This document shows, piece after piece, positions 26,080 to 34,487 of a stretch of DNA of 62,731 bases. The translations under genes and the position numbers were made by a program. Each line of letters opens with the position of its first letter. The first letter of the stretch is position 1. The notes under the pieces were generated by a model. The model saw nothing but the letters and a program-made list of their open reading frames with translations, was not told the DNA's origin and did no database searches. The DNA comes from Nostoc sp. FACHB-973 (lineage in GTDB: Bacteria > Cyanobacteriota > Cyanobacteriia > Cyanobacteriales > Nostocaceae): assembly GCF_014698115.1 (NCBI RefSeq), contig NZ_JACJSJ010000047.1, forward strand, positions 1 through 62,731, read 5' to 3'.

Positions 26080-26153
26080 AGCCAATCCCCAGTCCCCAAT
26101 CCCCAATCCCCAATCCCCAATCCCCAGTCCCCAATCCCCAATCCCCAATCCCC
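26080..26153. repeat. (CCCCAAT/CCCCAGT)n tandem heptamer
   Basis: About ten CCCCAAT or CCCCAGT units immediately upstream of the binding-protein gene. They end about 10 bp before the likely GTG start, so the ribosome binding site is weak or unusual. Confidence 0.85.
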
Positions 26154-26164
26154 TTTATTTATCA

Positions 26165-27424
26165 GTGATTAAAAGCAAGTTATTAACTTTTTTCGGAGTG
26201 GCGATCGCCATTGCGATCGCTTTTATTGCTTTTCACAACCTACAATTAACAAGCAAACCCTTAGCCTCTACCGCAATTACCGTTAAACTCAGCGGTTGGG
26301 GAGGTAATCCTGTTGAGCAAAAACTCTTGAGACAGGTATTGCAAGACTTTGAAGCACAGCATCCAGCTATTAAGGTCAAATATGAAGTGATTTCTGACCA
26401 ATACATGGATGTAATCAAAACCCGCTTAGTTGGAGAAGCTGCACCTGATGTCTTTTATTTAGATGCATTAGAAGCTCCTTTTTTGATGAGTCAAAATGTT
26501 CTGGAACCACTTGACAATTACATCACTCCCGAATTTGATCTAGCGGATTTTGAAGATACTCTACTCGACAGCTTCAAATACGAAAACCAAATTTATGGTC
26601 TTCCCAAAGACTATTCCACCCTAGCGCTGTTTTATAACAAAAAATCCTTCGCCGCCGCTGGCTTGAGTAATCCCCCAGCGACTTGGGACGAACTACGCAG
26701 CTACTCAAAACAATTAACAGGCAAACTTAACAGATACGGGTTTGGAGAAATCCCCGAATTGGCGCGTCAGGCTTACAAAATCAAAGCCTTTGGTGGACAA
26801 GTCATAGACCAAAATGGCTATGCAACTTTTGCCAGTGAGGCAAGTTTGAAAGGTTTACAGTTAGTGATAGACCAGTATCAAAAAGATCGTTCCTCTGCCC
26901 AAAAATCTGATGTGGGGACAAACTCAGGTAGTGAAATGTTTGGTCAGAGTAAAGTGGCAATGGTAATTGAAGGTAACTGGGCAATTCCTTACTTAACTGA
27001 AACCTTTCCTCAAGTCGAGTTTGCTACTGCCCAAGTGCCTACGATTAATAATAAAAAAGGCACGATGGTGTTTACAGTTGCCTACGTGATGAACAAACAA
27101 GCACAGCACAAAGCCGAAGCTTGGGAGTTGATTTCTTATCTCACAGGTAAAGCCGGGATGCAGAAGTGGACAGCAACAGGGTTTGCTTTGCCAACACGTA
27201 AATCAGTAGCAAAGAATTTGGGGTATGACCAAGATCCATTGCGATCGCCATTAGTGGCTGGTGTTGATTATGCTACACCTTGGCAGGTGGGTAAATATCC
27301 AGGGGCGATCGTGAATAATTTTGATAATCAGTTTATTAGTGCTTTATTGGGGCAACAAGCATTAAAAAAGGCGATGGTACGGGCAGAAAATGCAGCTAAT
27401 CAGGAGATTAGGGCGATGAATTAA
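26165..27424 (+). CDS. Sugar-type ABC transporter substrate-binding protein (family 1)
   Basis: 419 residues from GTG 26165. An uncleaved anchor or signal peptide (LLTFFGVAIAIAIAFIAFHNL) precedes a family-1 solute-binding fold: VKLSGWGGNPVEQKLLRQVL, LVGEAAPDVFYLDALEAPFL, LPKDYSTLALFYNKKSFAAAGL, PPATWDEL, MVIEGNWAIPYL, and AWELISYLTGKAGMQKW. These are typical of maltose/glucoside/oligosaccharide importers. The two permeases that should partner it are at 31120 and 32025, separated by about 3.7 kb of unrelated genes. No ATPase is encoded here; cyanobacteria often use a shared one. Confidence 0.9.
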   Translation: MIKSKLLTFFGVAIAIAIAFIAFHNLQLTSKPLASTAITVKLSGWGGNPVEQKLLRQVLQDFEAQHPAIKVKYEVISDQYMDVIKTRLVGEAAPDVFYLDALEAPFLMSQNVLEPLDNYITPEFDLADFEDTLLDSFKYENQIYGLPKDYSTLALFYNKKSFAAAGLSNPPATWDELRSYSKQLTGKLNRYGFGEIPELARQAYKIKAFGGQVIDQNGYATFASEASLKGLQLVIDQYQKDRSSAQKSDVGTNSGSEMFGQSKVAMVIEGNWAIPYLTETFPQVEFATAQVPTINNKKGTMVFTVAYVMNKQAQHKAEAWELISYLTGKAGMQKWTATGFALPTRKSVAKNLGYDQDPLRSPLVAGVDYATPWQVGKYPGAIVNNFDNQFISALLGQQALKKAMVRAENAANQEIRAMN

Positions 27425-27468
27425 GCAATAAAAAATTGGACTATTTCCCAATAAAATACTAGACCACC

Positions 27469-27494
27469 GGCACGGGAGCGATCGCTCCCGTGCC
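27469..27494. repeat. 26-bp perfect palindrome centred on GCGATCGC
   Basis: GGCACGGGAGCGA joined to its exact complement TCGCTCCCGTGCC, with a HIP1 octamer at the centre. It lies 45 bp after the binding-protein stop. It has no T run, so it may be an RNA-processing or terminator-like hairpin or a dispersed palindrome. Confidence 0.85.
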
Positions 27495-27561
27495 AATGCA
27501 TCGTATCGTATCCTTTTTATAGTAGATATAGTAGATATTAAACAATTACTTTGGGTCATAT

Positions 27562-27765
27562 ATGAAAGCTGAAGAATATCCGTTTGTTCAGGAGTTAATT
27601 ACGGATAAACAAGGTCAAGTTCTCAAAGTAGTCCTAGAGTTTGAGGCATATCAGCGCTTATTAGATGCGATTGAAGACGAAGGACTTTACCGAGCGATGC
27701 AAGCAGTTAAGGGCGAAACACCTTTAAGCAGGAATGAGGCTCTTGAAGAACTTGAACAACTATGA
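27562..27765 (+). CDS. Antitoxin of a RelE-type pair
   Basis: 67 residues. Short acidic protein (QELITDKQGQVLKVVLEFEAYQRLLDAIEDEGLYRAM, split) with a Phd/RelB-like N-terminal strand and C-terminal helices. The stop overlaps the toxin start as ATGA. Direct repeats ATAGTAGAT x2 at about 27519-27537, just upstream, are possible operator sites. Called from context and shape. Confidence 0.8.
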   Translation: MKAEEYPFVQELITDKQGQVLKVVLEFEAYQRLLDAIEDEGLYRAMQAVKGETPLSRNEALEELEQL

Positions 27766-28022
27766 ATTGCGAGTACATGCCTAGTTTTATCAAAGACCTC
27801 AAGGCGTTGAAAAGTACCCCAGTGTTTGATTCTGTTAAATCTCTTGTGTTTGATGAGATTCCTAGCTATTCCAGTCTGGATGAAATAAGTAATCTCAAAA
27901 ACGCTGATAGTACATATCGCATTCGGGTTGGTGATTATCGCGTAGGCTTTACGGTTGTAGGGGATACAGTTACCTTTGTGCGGGTGCTTCACCGTAAGGA
28001 TATTTACCGCTATTTTCCATGA
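27762..28022 (+). CDS. RelE/ParE-type toxin
   Basis: 86 residues. It has the RelE-like pattern: basic helix FIKDLKAL, then LKNADSTYRIRVGDYRVGFTV (split), VTFVRVLHRKDIYRYFP at the C terminus. YRIRVGDYR and the terminal H-R-K-DIYR motif are typical of ribosome-dependent mRNA interferases. It overlaps its antitoxin by 4 bp. Confidence 0.88.
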   Translation: MNCEYMPSFIKDLKALKSTPVFDSVKSLVFDEIPSYSSLDEISNLKNADSTYRIRVGDYRVGFTVVGDTVTFVRVLHRKDIYRYFP

Positions 28023-28137
28023 ACTACATCTGCTATGAGGTACAAGAACCCCGACTTTTTTGAAAAATCGGGGTTCTGAATATCTGATTGAGCAATGACT
28101 TAAAATTGTAGATGTTAGTTAACAATAGCAAAGAACT

Positions 28138-28305
28138 ATGCATCCCCTATTAAACGTTGATATTTCCCAATTAAGCGTATCCGAACGAATACAACTTGCA
28201 GAGGATTTATGGGATACCACTGCCGAAAAAACAAAAATAGACAAATTGAAATGTAGGCGATCGCCATTACTCCTAAACTTCTTAGAAGCACTTTGCGAGG
28301 ATTAA
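28138..28305 (+). CDS. Orphan, probably truncated antitoxin (addiction-module component type)
   Basis: 55 residues: MHPLLNVDISQLSVSERIQL then AEDLWDTTAEKTKI. LSVSERIQLAEDLWD is the signature N-terminal segment of the short addiction-module component family that normally precedes a RelE toxin. The C-terminal half (CRRSPLLLNFLEALCED) does not fit, and no toxin follows. Probably a degraded antitoxin. Confidence 0.55.
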   Translation: MHPLLNVDISQLSVSERIQLAEDLWDTTAEKTKIDKLKCRRSPLLLNFLEALCED

Positions 28306-28383
28306 AATCTAGCATGTTTTTAAACATTACCAAAAGAGCGATGTCTACGACGGGCTACGCCTACGCCATTTTTTAAACTATTA

Positions 28384-30831
28384 CTAATCCAATGCCCATT
28401 CTAATTTCAGAGTTTCCAATTTAGGATTCTTCACACTCATTCTTTTACACTCTTCCAAAAATTCCTTAACTTGTTCCTCATTAAGACTTAATCCGCCATC
28501 TTGCAGATTATTGATGTAACTAATAACATCTGAAGTTGTCAAAGCTGAACTTATTTCCTCTAAAATAATAGCATTTTTAAGTTCCCGACAAACCAATTCA
28601 ATGTCAGATGAAGTAAACTTTGCACTTTTGTCAGCTAAAATCTCAAAATTCACTAGCTGATTCATATCAATTTTTAACAGATAATGTTTGAATAAATCTA
28701 TTCTTTCTACTCGATCCGGCGGAAAAATAGGAATCTTCCAATCCAATCTTCCAGAACGTTTCAAAGCACTATCAATACCACTCAAATAGTTAGTAGCAGC
28801 AATGACAATTACATCACTATTTTGCAGATTATTTAATTCTATGAGTAATTGGTTAATGGTTGCCTTTTGGTCTGTGTGTGCGTTGTCTTCGTTACGGTTA
28901 AACCCAATACTGTCTAACTCATCAATGAATAAAAGCGAAGGAGCTTTTTTCTTAGCCTGAGCAAAGATATCTCGGATATTTTTTTGACTTTGACCAATCC
29001 AAACACTGACAATATCAGCAGGAGAAAACTTAAAGAAATATCTCCCAGACTCATTAGCAAAGGCATTTGCTAGTAGAGTTTTACCGCATCCTGGTAAACC
29101 ATAGAAGAGAATTCCGCCAATTGAACCTTTGTATCCTTTAGATTGCAGCTTTAGGAGTTTAGTTAGTTTTTCTTTTTCTTCATTTAGCCCTTTAACTTGG
29201 CTAAAGTCAAGCTTCAATTCTTTGACGCGATTAGTAATTGGATATGCTGGTACTAAATTAGGTTTTTTAGCCGCATATTCAAAAGATGGATAGTCGATAG
29301 AGTCAAATGATACTGGGACTAATTGGTGATTTTCATAGTCAGGAGCCATGATTATAACCTGAAAGCGATCGCCATAATATCCAGAAAGCTTATATTCTAA
29401 TATTTCCTTGGCTTTTTTCAGTTGATAATAGTTGCGTGCGATCTCAAAACCGGGAATTACCAACCAAAGGCTTTCTAGTTGATTCGGCCACACTTTTGAT
29501 TTTCTCAAAACTCTTTTAATTTGATCTAAAAAGAGGTTATTATCCTGAAATTCATGATATTGGAGAGTTTCTATTTCAACCACTACCTGATTTTTGACAT
29601 AAACTTCTATGATTTCACTTTGGTATTCTTCATCGTCATCGGAGGTATCTTCATCTATTGTTTCTTCATCTCTGGAAGTCAACTCAACTTCACAGCCAAT
29701 CTGAGATAATTCATATCCTAGACTTTCTAAAGTTTTAATAGCAAAATACTTGAGATAGATATATTCTTTACTTTCCTGTTGCCACTTTAGACTATAAAAA
29801 TGTTCACATTTCATCTTGAGGAATAACTGTGATTCAGCTTGTATTTGAGCTTTTTGTAATTCTAGAAAATAATCTCCTAAAGATGCATCATCTTCCTCTA
29901 TTTGATAATATGGAAGTTCTAGTAGTAGACGGAAATGGGCGTATACTTCTTCTTTGTATTTAATAGACGCTTCATTTGGATATTTACATCTGAGAGTAAA
30001 AGTAAAAGGAATTTTCTGGGCAACTCTATCTACTAAGTATCCGAAAGCATCTTCTTGCTGATGCGCTTGAATTTCTAATAGTGATGGACAATGAAATACA
30101 ATAAAGAATTGTTCAGAATTATATTTATTTGCATATAATGATATCTGTTCAAACTGCTGGTCAAATTTTTCCGAATCAAGTAATTCTAAACCAGTATTAC
30201 CAAGGATGATGCTGTCCATAGTTGAGCGAGAAAACTGAAAAATATTAGCATCGGTGACAGAATTCTCTTGTTCATTTTCACAGTCTTCATCTGAAGCCAG
30301 ACTGGTAGCAATTTTCCGGTGAGCATTTTTCGGTATACTATTACTACCTCCATATTGATACTTTCTAATTAATTCATAATTAAAGATTTTGACAACAATA
30401 TCACAAAAGAAATCATCTACTTGTGGAATCAAAAAAATACCCACTGGCTGGTGAGAATCTAAACATGCTTGGAATCGTTCATATTCTTCATCAGAGCCAA
30501 AATCAAATAAGTAGTAGAAAAAATCATGCTTGACTGTAATTTCCTCTCTGAGTTTGGCTGAAATTAATTGAGAATCATTTACTTGATTTATTGGCTCTAC
30601 ACCTTTAATAGCAATAGCTATTTTTGTATCTAAGGGAATATGCAAATCTAATACAGGATTTGCAGAAAGCCCCAGTTCATCAAGAGCAGTATTAAAATCA
30701 TTGACGAATGATTGGCTTCTACGCTGGTAGCCAAACTGTTCTATGATAGTTTTGACTCGTAGGCTTTTTTTGGTTTTACCAGTTCTCTGAAGTTCATTTT
30801 TAATCGAGCGTAAGTAGGCTGTATATGACAT
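28384..30831 (-). CDS. Large AAA+ ATPase with uncharacterised N-terminal region
   Basis: 815 residues from ATG 30831; the frame is open to a TTG at 30882. The C-terminal third is a CDC48/FtsH-type AAA module: Walker A FYGLPGCGKTLLANAF near 575-590, Walker B SLLFIDELDSIGF near 632, second region of homology AATNYLSGIDSALKRSGRLD, and an arginine finger pair. It is followed by a small helical lid. The N-terminal 550 residues match nothing I know and contain an acidic stretch near 395 (DEETIDEDTSDDDEEY). Such proteins usually unfold or remodel protein substrates. It sits between toxin-antitoxin genes and split ABC genes, convergent with the former and divergent from the latter. Confidence 0.85.
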   Translation of the reverse strand: MSYTAYLRSIKNELQRTGKTKKSLRVKTIIEQFGYQRRSQSFVNDFNTALDELGLSANPVLDLHIPLDTKIAIAIKGVEPINQVNDSQLISAKLREEITVKHDFFYYLFDFGSDEEYERFQACLDSHQPVGIFLIPQVDDFFCDIVVKIFNYELIRKYQYGGSNSIPKNAHRKIATSLASDEDCENEQENSVTDANIFQFSRSTMDSIILGNTGLELLDSEKFDQQFEQISLYANKYNSEQFFIVFHCPSLLEIQAHQQEDAFGYLVDRVAQKIPFTFTLRCKYPNEASIKYKEEVYAHFRLLLELPYYQIEEDDASLGDYFLELQKAQIQAESQLFLKMKCEHFYSLKWQQESKEYIYLKYFAIKTLESLGYELSQIGCEVELTSRDEETIDEDTSDDDEEYQSEIIEVYVKNQVVVEIETLQYHEFQDNNLFLDQIKRVLRKSKVWPNQLESLWLVIPGFEIARNYYQLKKAKEILEYKLSGYYGDRFQVIIMAPDYENHQLVPVSFDSIDYPSFEYAAKKPNLVPAYPITNRVKELKLDFSQVKGLNEEKEKLTKLLKLQSKGYKGSIGGILFYGLPGCGKTLLANAFANESGRYFFKFSPADIVSVWIGQSQKNIRDIFAQAKKKAPSLLFIDELDSIGFNRNEDNAHTDQKATINQLLIELNNLQNSDVIVIAATNYLSGIDSALKRSGRLDWKIPIFPPDRVERIDLFKHYLLKIDMNQLVNFEILADKSAKFTSSDIELVCRELKNAIILEEISSALTTSDVISYINNLQDGGLSLNEEQVKEFLEECKRMSVKNPKLETLKLEWALD

Positions 30832-31119
30832 TTTGTATCCTATTGCTTGAGTAGGGTTAATTAGCATCCCCAAGGAAACCAAATATATAGTTCCCTAAGT
30901 TACATAGCAGCTAACTCATACAAACAATGTCTCTTGACCTGACGCTTTGCATCTATGCTTTCCAAAAATAGAGACTTATTATATCTATTGCAAAACTCTT
31001 TATTTTCAAGGCAGGTCTATTGAATAAGGTTAAATATTTTTTTACAGCAGTACGATCAATAATCATGCACGAATCATCGCTACAGCCTGGTTAGTGCAGG
31101 GTTAAACGGAGGTTCAACA

Positions 31120-32028
31120 GTGTTTGAAATCAACAGGCGGCAAAGTAACCCCAGGTGGAACATTACAGAAGATTTGGCTGGGTATATGTTCATGATGCCT
31201 ACCATTTTGGTTTTAGGAACTTTTGTAGTCTTACCCATTCTCTTTGCCGTTTTTCTTTCTCTGCAAAAAGTTCAACTTCTGGGCGGTATTCAGTACGAGT
31301 TCATTGGTTTTCGGAATTTCACGCGATTGGTTGAAGATGAACGGGTTTGGATTGCTTTGAGAAACACCGCCCAATATGTAGCAATTGTTGTGCCAACTCA
31401 AACAGTCCTAGCTTTGATTTTGGCGGTAACTCTCAATTCTGGAATTCGCGGTAAAAACTGGTGGCGCATCCTCTACTTTTTGCCCACAGTCACTTCTTCA
31501 GCAGTGCTGACGCTGATTTTCATGTGGATTTATAACACCGATGGGCTACTAAACGATTTTCTGGCTTTTGTGGGGCTACCTACTTATAACTGGTTGGGCG
31601 ATCCAGCAGTTGCCCTCAAAGGCATTATGATTATGAATATTTGGTCAACTGCGCCGTTTTTTATGGTGATTTATCTGGCAGCGTTGCAAGATATCCCCCA
31701 AACAGTGTATGAAGCCGCCGAACTCGATGGCGCAAATGGATGGCAGCAATTTATTTACATTACTATTCCTTTACTCAAGCCTGTAACCTTCTTCGTGGTA
31801 GCGATGGGGGTGATTGGCACTTTTCAATTGTTTGACCAGTCTTACATTTTCTCTGGGGGTACTGGCGGGCCAAATAACGCTACTTTAACTGTGGTGCTAC
31901 TAGTTTACCAAGCTGTGTTTCGGAATTTACAAATGGGATATGCTGCTGCGATCGCCTTTTTATTAGCAGCAGTCATCATTGCCCTTACTATAGTTGGGCG
32001 GCGACTTTTTGGAGGCGAACAGATTTGA
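31120..32028 (+). CDS. Sugar ABC transporter permease, MalF/UgpA type
   Basis: 302 residues from GTG 31120, with GGAGG 8 bp upstream. Six membrane segments and the cytoplasmic EAA loop EAAELDGANGWQQFIYITIP (about residues 199-218), where the ATPase docks. FIGFRNFTRLVED after TM1 is typical. Overlaps the next permease by TTGA. Works with the 26165 binding protein (inference). I recall a glucoside permease (GlsP) near psbV/petE in Anabaena, so this pair may be related; unverified. Confidence 0.92.
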   Translation: MFEINRRQSNPRWNITEDLAGYMFMMPTILVLGTFVVLPILFAVFLSLQKVQLLGGIQYEFIGFRNFTRLVEDERVWIALRNTAQYVAIVVPTQTVLALILAVTLNSGIRGKNWWRILYFLPTVTSSAVLTLIFMWIYNTDGLLNDFLAFVGLPTYNWLGDPAVALKGIMIMNIWSTAPFFMVIYLAALQDIPQTVYEAAELDGANGWQQFIYITIPLLKPVTFFVVAMGVIGTFQLFDQSYIFSGGTGGPNNATLTVVLLVYQAVFRNLQMGYAAAIAFLLAAVIIALTIVGRRLFGGEQI

Positions 32029-32861
32029 CTAGAATTTCTGGCTTGTCTTGGTTCAAAGTCCTGTTATATATCTTGCTGACACTCTATGCCCTCATTACCC
32101 TCATTCCGTTTCTCTGGGCACTTTCAGCATCATTTAAACCGCTAACGGAAATTGTCAGCGGCGAACCCAACTTTTTCCCCAAAAATTTCACTCTCGACAA
32201 CTACAAGCAAATATTTTTACAAGAACCGCTATTTTGGCGGTGGGTGTTTAACAGCGTGGTGATTGCCCTCAGTGTCACGGTTTTAAACTTGTTGTTAAAT
32301 TCAATGGCGGGTTATGCCTTAGCCAGACTGCGCTTTGTCGGCAAACGCTTTTGGTTCTTTCTAATCTTGGCAGTACTGGCAGTACCAGCCCAAATTACCT
32401 TAATTCCCACATTTTTGATTTTAAAGGCGATCGGCTGGCTAAATTCCTACCAAGGGATGATTGTCCCCAGCATGGTTAATGCCACTTTCATCTTTATGAT
32501 GCGACAGTTTTTCGTGAATTTTCCCAAAGAATTAGAAGAAGCAGGCCAACTTGATGGCTTAAATACCTTTGGAATTTTCCGGCATATTGTTTTACCTTTG
32601 GCAAAACCAGCACTAGCAGCCCAGGCAGTTTTTGTGTTCATGGGAAGTTGGAATAATTTTTTGCTGCCTATAGTTATCCTATTTGACCCAGAAATGTTTA
32701 CCCTACCCTTGGGGCTAAACACCTTCAAAGGTCAATATATCAGCTATTGGAACTACATCATGGCAGCCTCAATGGTATTTACCCTGCCAGCTTTAAGTAT
32801 CTACGCCTTCTTTAACCGCTACTTCATCCAAAGCGTCACATTTACGGGCGGGAAAGGTTAA
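32025..32861 (+). CDS. Sugar ABC transporter permease, MalG/UgpE type
   Basis: 278 residues from TTG 32025, translationally coupled to the first permease by a 4-bp overlap. Six membrane segments. NSVVIALSVTVLNLLLNSMA, MRQFFVNFPKELEEAGQLDG and RHIVLPLAKPAL form the EAA-loop region. PFLWALSASFKP near the N terminus and the C-terminal FNRYFIQSVTFTGGKG are MalG-family marks. Followed closely by the 21-bp repeat array. Confidence 0.93.
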   Translation: MTRISGLSWFKVLLYILLTLYALITLIPFLWALSASFKPLTEIVSGEPNFFPKNFTLDNYKQIFLQEPLFWRWVFNSVVIALSVTVLNLLLNSMAGYALARLRFVGKRFWFFLILAVLAVPAQITLIPTFLILKAIGWLNSYQGMIVPSMVNATFIFMMRQFFVNFPKELEEAGQLDGLNTFGIFRHIVLPLAKPALAAQAVFVFMGSWNNFLLPIVILFDPEMFTLPLGLNTFKGQYISYWNYIMAASMVFTLPALSIYAFFNRYFIQSVTFTGGKG

Positions 32862-32905
32862 TTGTCATTTGTTCTTGGCCATTTGTGAAACTTAAAACTC
32901 TAACC

Positions 32906-33172
32906 TCAAAGGTTCATTAACGAAGCTCAAAGGTTCATTAACGAAGCTCAAAGGTTCATTAACGAAGCTTAGAGGTTCATTAACGAAGCTCAGAGGTTCA
33001 TTGCCGAAGCTCAGAGGTTCATTGCCGAAGCTCAGAGGTTCATCGCCGAAGCTCAGAGGTTCATCGCCGAAGCTCAGAGGTTCATCGCCGAAGCTCAGAG
33101 GTTCATTAACGAAGCTCAAAGGTTCATCGCCGAAGCTCAAAGGTTCATTAACGAAGCTCAAAGGTTCAAATT
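32906..33172. repeat. 21-bp codon-phased tandem repeat, about 13 units
   Basis: Unit AGGTTCATTAACGAAGCTCA, with variants ATCGCCGAAGCTC and ATTGCCGAAGCTC. One plus frame reads RFINEAQ/RFIAEAQ heptads (with one TAG), another KLRGSSP. The minus strand is open as EPLSFGD/EPLSFVN heptads for 101 residues from an ATG at 33197. No spacers, so not a CRISPR. It is related in codon plan to the YQRLVAE array at 25921. Confidence 0.9.
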
Positions 33173-33237
33173 TCACTATCAAAAGCTCAAGAATCATTAA
33201 CTTATTGAATTGTATTAACTCTTTTACTGCTACAACA

Positions 33238-33316
33238 CTTCCCCTGCTCCCTCATCCCCCTCATCCCCCTCATCCCCCCCACTCCCCACTCCCCACTCCC
33301 CACTCCCCATTCCCCA
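33238..33316. repeat. CCCCCTCAT and CCCCACT tandem repeats
   Basis: Runs of CCTCATCCC followed by CCCCACT heptamers in the gap upstream of the small gene at 33404. Confidence 0.8.
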
Positions 33317-33403
33317 AAACCGTATTTTGTGCAACAAATTGCACTCCTAACGTGATATTGGTATTACAGCGACTCAATCTCTATCTATCAGTTAACAAGC
33401 ATT

Positions 33404-33649
33404 ATGGGTTTTGCAAACCTATCGATCGCAGAGATAACAGCCGACTACAGCATTCCTGTAGAAAAATTGTTTTCTCTGGACAACCAACTCTTAATTGCCG
33501 ACAAACACCAAAAGAGCCGTTTGGCGTTAGAGGATGCAAAGGCAATTATTTTCCGAATATCGTCTGATACACGCCCAAAGGGTTGGCGAATCGGTGGGTG
33601 GTACCGAAGTCACCTCAAGGGCTATCTCACGCTTTGGATAGGAGATTGA
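33404..33649 (+). CDS. Small conserved-type protein upstream of psbV, possibly shifted at the C terminus
   Basis: 81 residues: MGFANLSIAEITADYSIPVE, then QKSRLALEDAKAIIFRIS. This pattern is reminiscent of small cyanobacterial proteins sometimes labelled IF-2-like. The tail after residue 57 (PKGWRIGGWYRSHLKGYLT) looks unlike the rest, so a frameshift or replaced end is possible. It is 48 bp upstream of psbV on the same strand. Function unknown. Confidence 0.5.
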   Translation: MGFANLSIAEITADYSIPVEKLFSLDNQLLIADKHQKSRLALEDAKAIIFRISSDTRPKGWRIGGWYRSHLKGYLTLWIGD

Positions 33650-33697
33650 GCATCGTTTTATTAGCTGTGTTGAGCGTCAAAATCTTTAAGGGGAAAC

Positions 33698-34189
33698 ATG
33701 TTTAGAAGACTAATTGGCGTTGTTGTGGCTACTTTTTTACTCACGTTTGGGTTGATTGTCGGTAGCGCCACAGCAGTGGAACTGGACAAAGCTACCCGAA
33801 CAGTGCCATTAAACGATCAGGGTGATACTGTCGTACTTAGCCTCAAACAAGTCAAAGAAGGCAAACGCTTATTTGCTTACGCTTGTGCCCAATGTCATGT
33901 TGGCGGCGTTACCAAAACTAACCAGAACGTGGGACTAGAACCAGAAGCTCTGGCATTGGCAACACCAAACCGTAATAACATTGAAGGCTTGGTGGATTAC
34001 ATGAAAAATCCCACTACTTACGACGGGGTAGAGGAAATTTCCGAATTACACCCCAGCACTAAGAGCGCAGATATTTTCACAGAAATGAGAAATCTGACCG
34101 ATGATGATTTAGTAGCGATCGCTGGCCATATTCTCCTACAACCCAAAGTTGTTGGCACTAAGTGGGGAGGCGGAAAAATCTATTACTAA
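33698..34189 (+). CDS. psbV: Cytochrome c550 of photosystem II
   Basis: 163 residues with a 26-residue signal peptide (cleavage after GSATA) and a mature domain of about 137 residues, as usual. The heme-binding motif is CAQCH (residues about 66-70); the distal His lies in the C-terminal half (AGHILLQPKVVGTKWGGGKI). It is a lumenal extrinsic subunit that stabilises the oxygen-evolving Mn cluster. Ribosome binding site AAGGGGAAAC precedes the ATG. It clusters with petE and petJ. Confidence 0.97.
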   Translation: MFRRLIGVVVATFLLTFGLIVGSATAVELDKATRTVPLNDQGDTVVLSLKQVKEGKRLFAYACAQCHVGGVTKTNQNVGLEPEALALATPNRNNIEGLVDYMKNPTTYDGVEEISELHPSTKSADIFTEMRNLTDDDLVAIAGHILLQPKVVGTKWGGGKIYY

Positions 34190-34207
34190 ATCTTGGAATT
34201 AGCACTT

Positions 34208-34345
34208 AGTGCTGAATCTTTGGGATTGGGTATTGGGTATTGGGCATAGAGTATTGGGTTTTGAACGGATGGGGTAAACAAAGCAAACTATTCTTCACTC
34301 CTAACTCATAACTCCTAACGCCCAGTCCCCAATCCCCAGTCCCTT
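34208..34345. repeat. Tandem heptamers GGGTATT / CCCCAGT
   Basis: GGGATTGGGTATTGGG units (34209-34260) and CCAGTCCCCAATCCC units (34321-34344) could pair downstream of psbV. Confidence 0.7.
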
Positions 34346-34369
34346 GTTTTCATCCCAAAAACATCAGAG

Positions 34370-34487
34370 CTATAGGACAATACGCTTGGGTTAAGGGTTG
34401 TTGGCGTAGAATATTGGTCTTGAAGACGCGATGAATCGGGTCTCTACATGAGGGTTTTGGGCTTAACTCAACAGTATTGAGCTATAG
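34370..34487. mobile_element. MITE-like inverted-repeat element, CTATAG..CAATAC ends
   Basis: Ends CTATAGGACAATACGCTTGG (34370 on) and, inverted, CTATAGCTCAATACTGTTGA (from 34487) match at about 21 of 26 positions. Interior segment TCTCTACATGAGGGTTTTGG recurs inverted at about 61550-61570. Confidence 0.55.

Noticed and set aside
26080..26153. Tandem CCCCAAT repeats as transcription-factor sites
   Set aside because: The same heptamer type occurs in many unrelated intergenic gaps of the window, so it is better explained as repeat spread.
32892..33197. Possible CRISPR array, or a 101-residue minus-strand EPLSFGD protein
   Set aside because: Repeats are directly tandem with no spacers, so not CRISPR. 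The protein reading is one of several open frames produced by a 21-bp period, and no ribosome binding site supports it.
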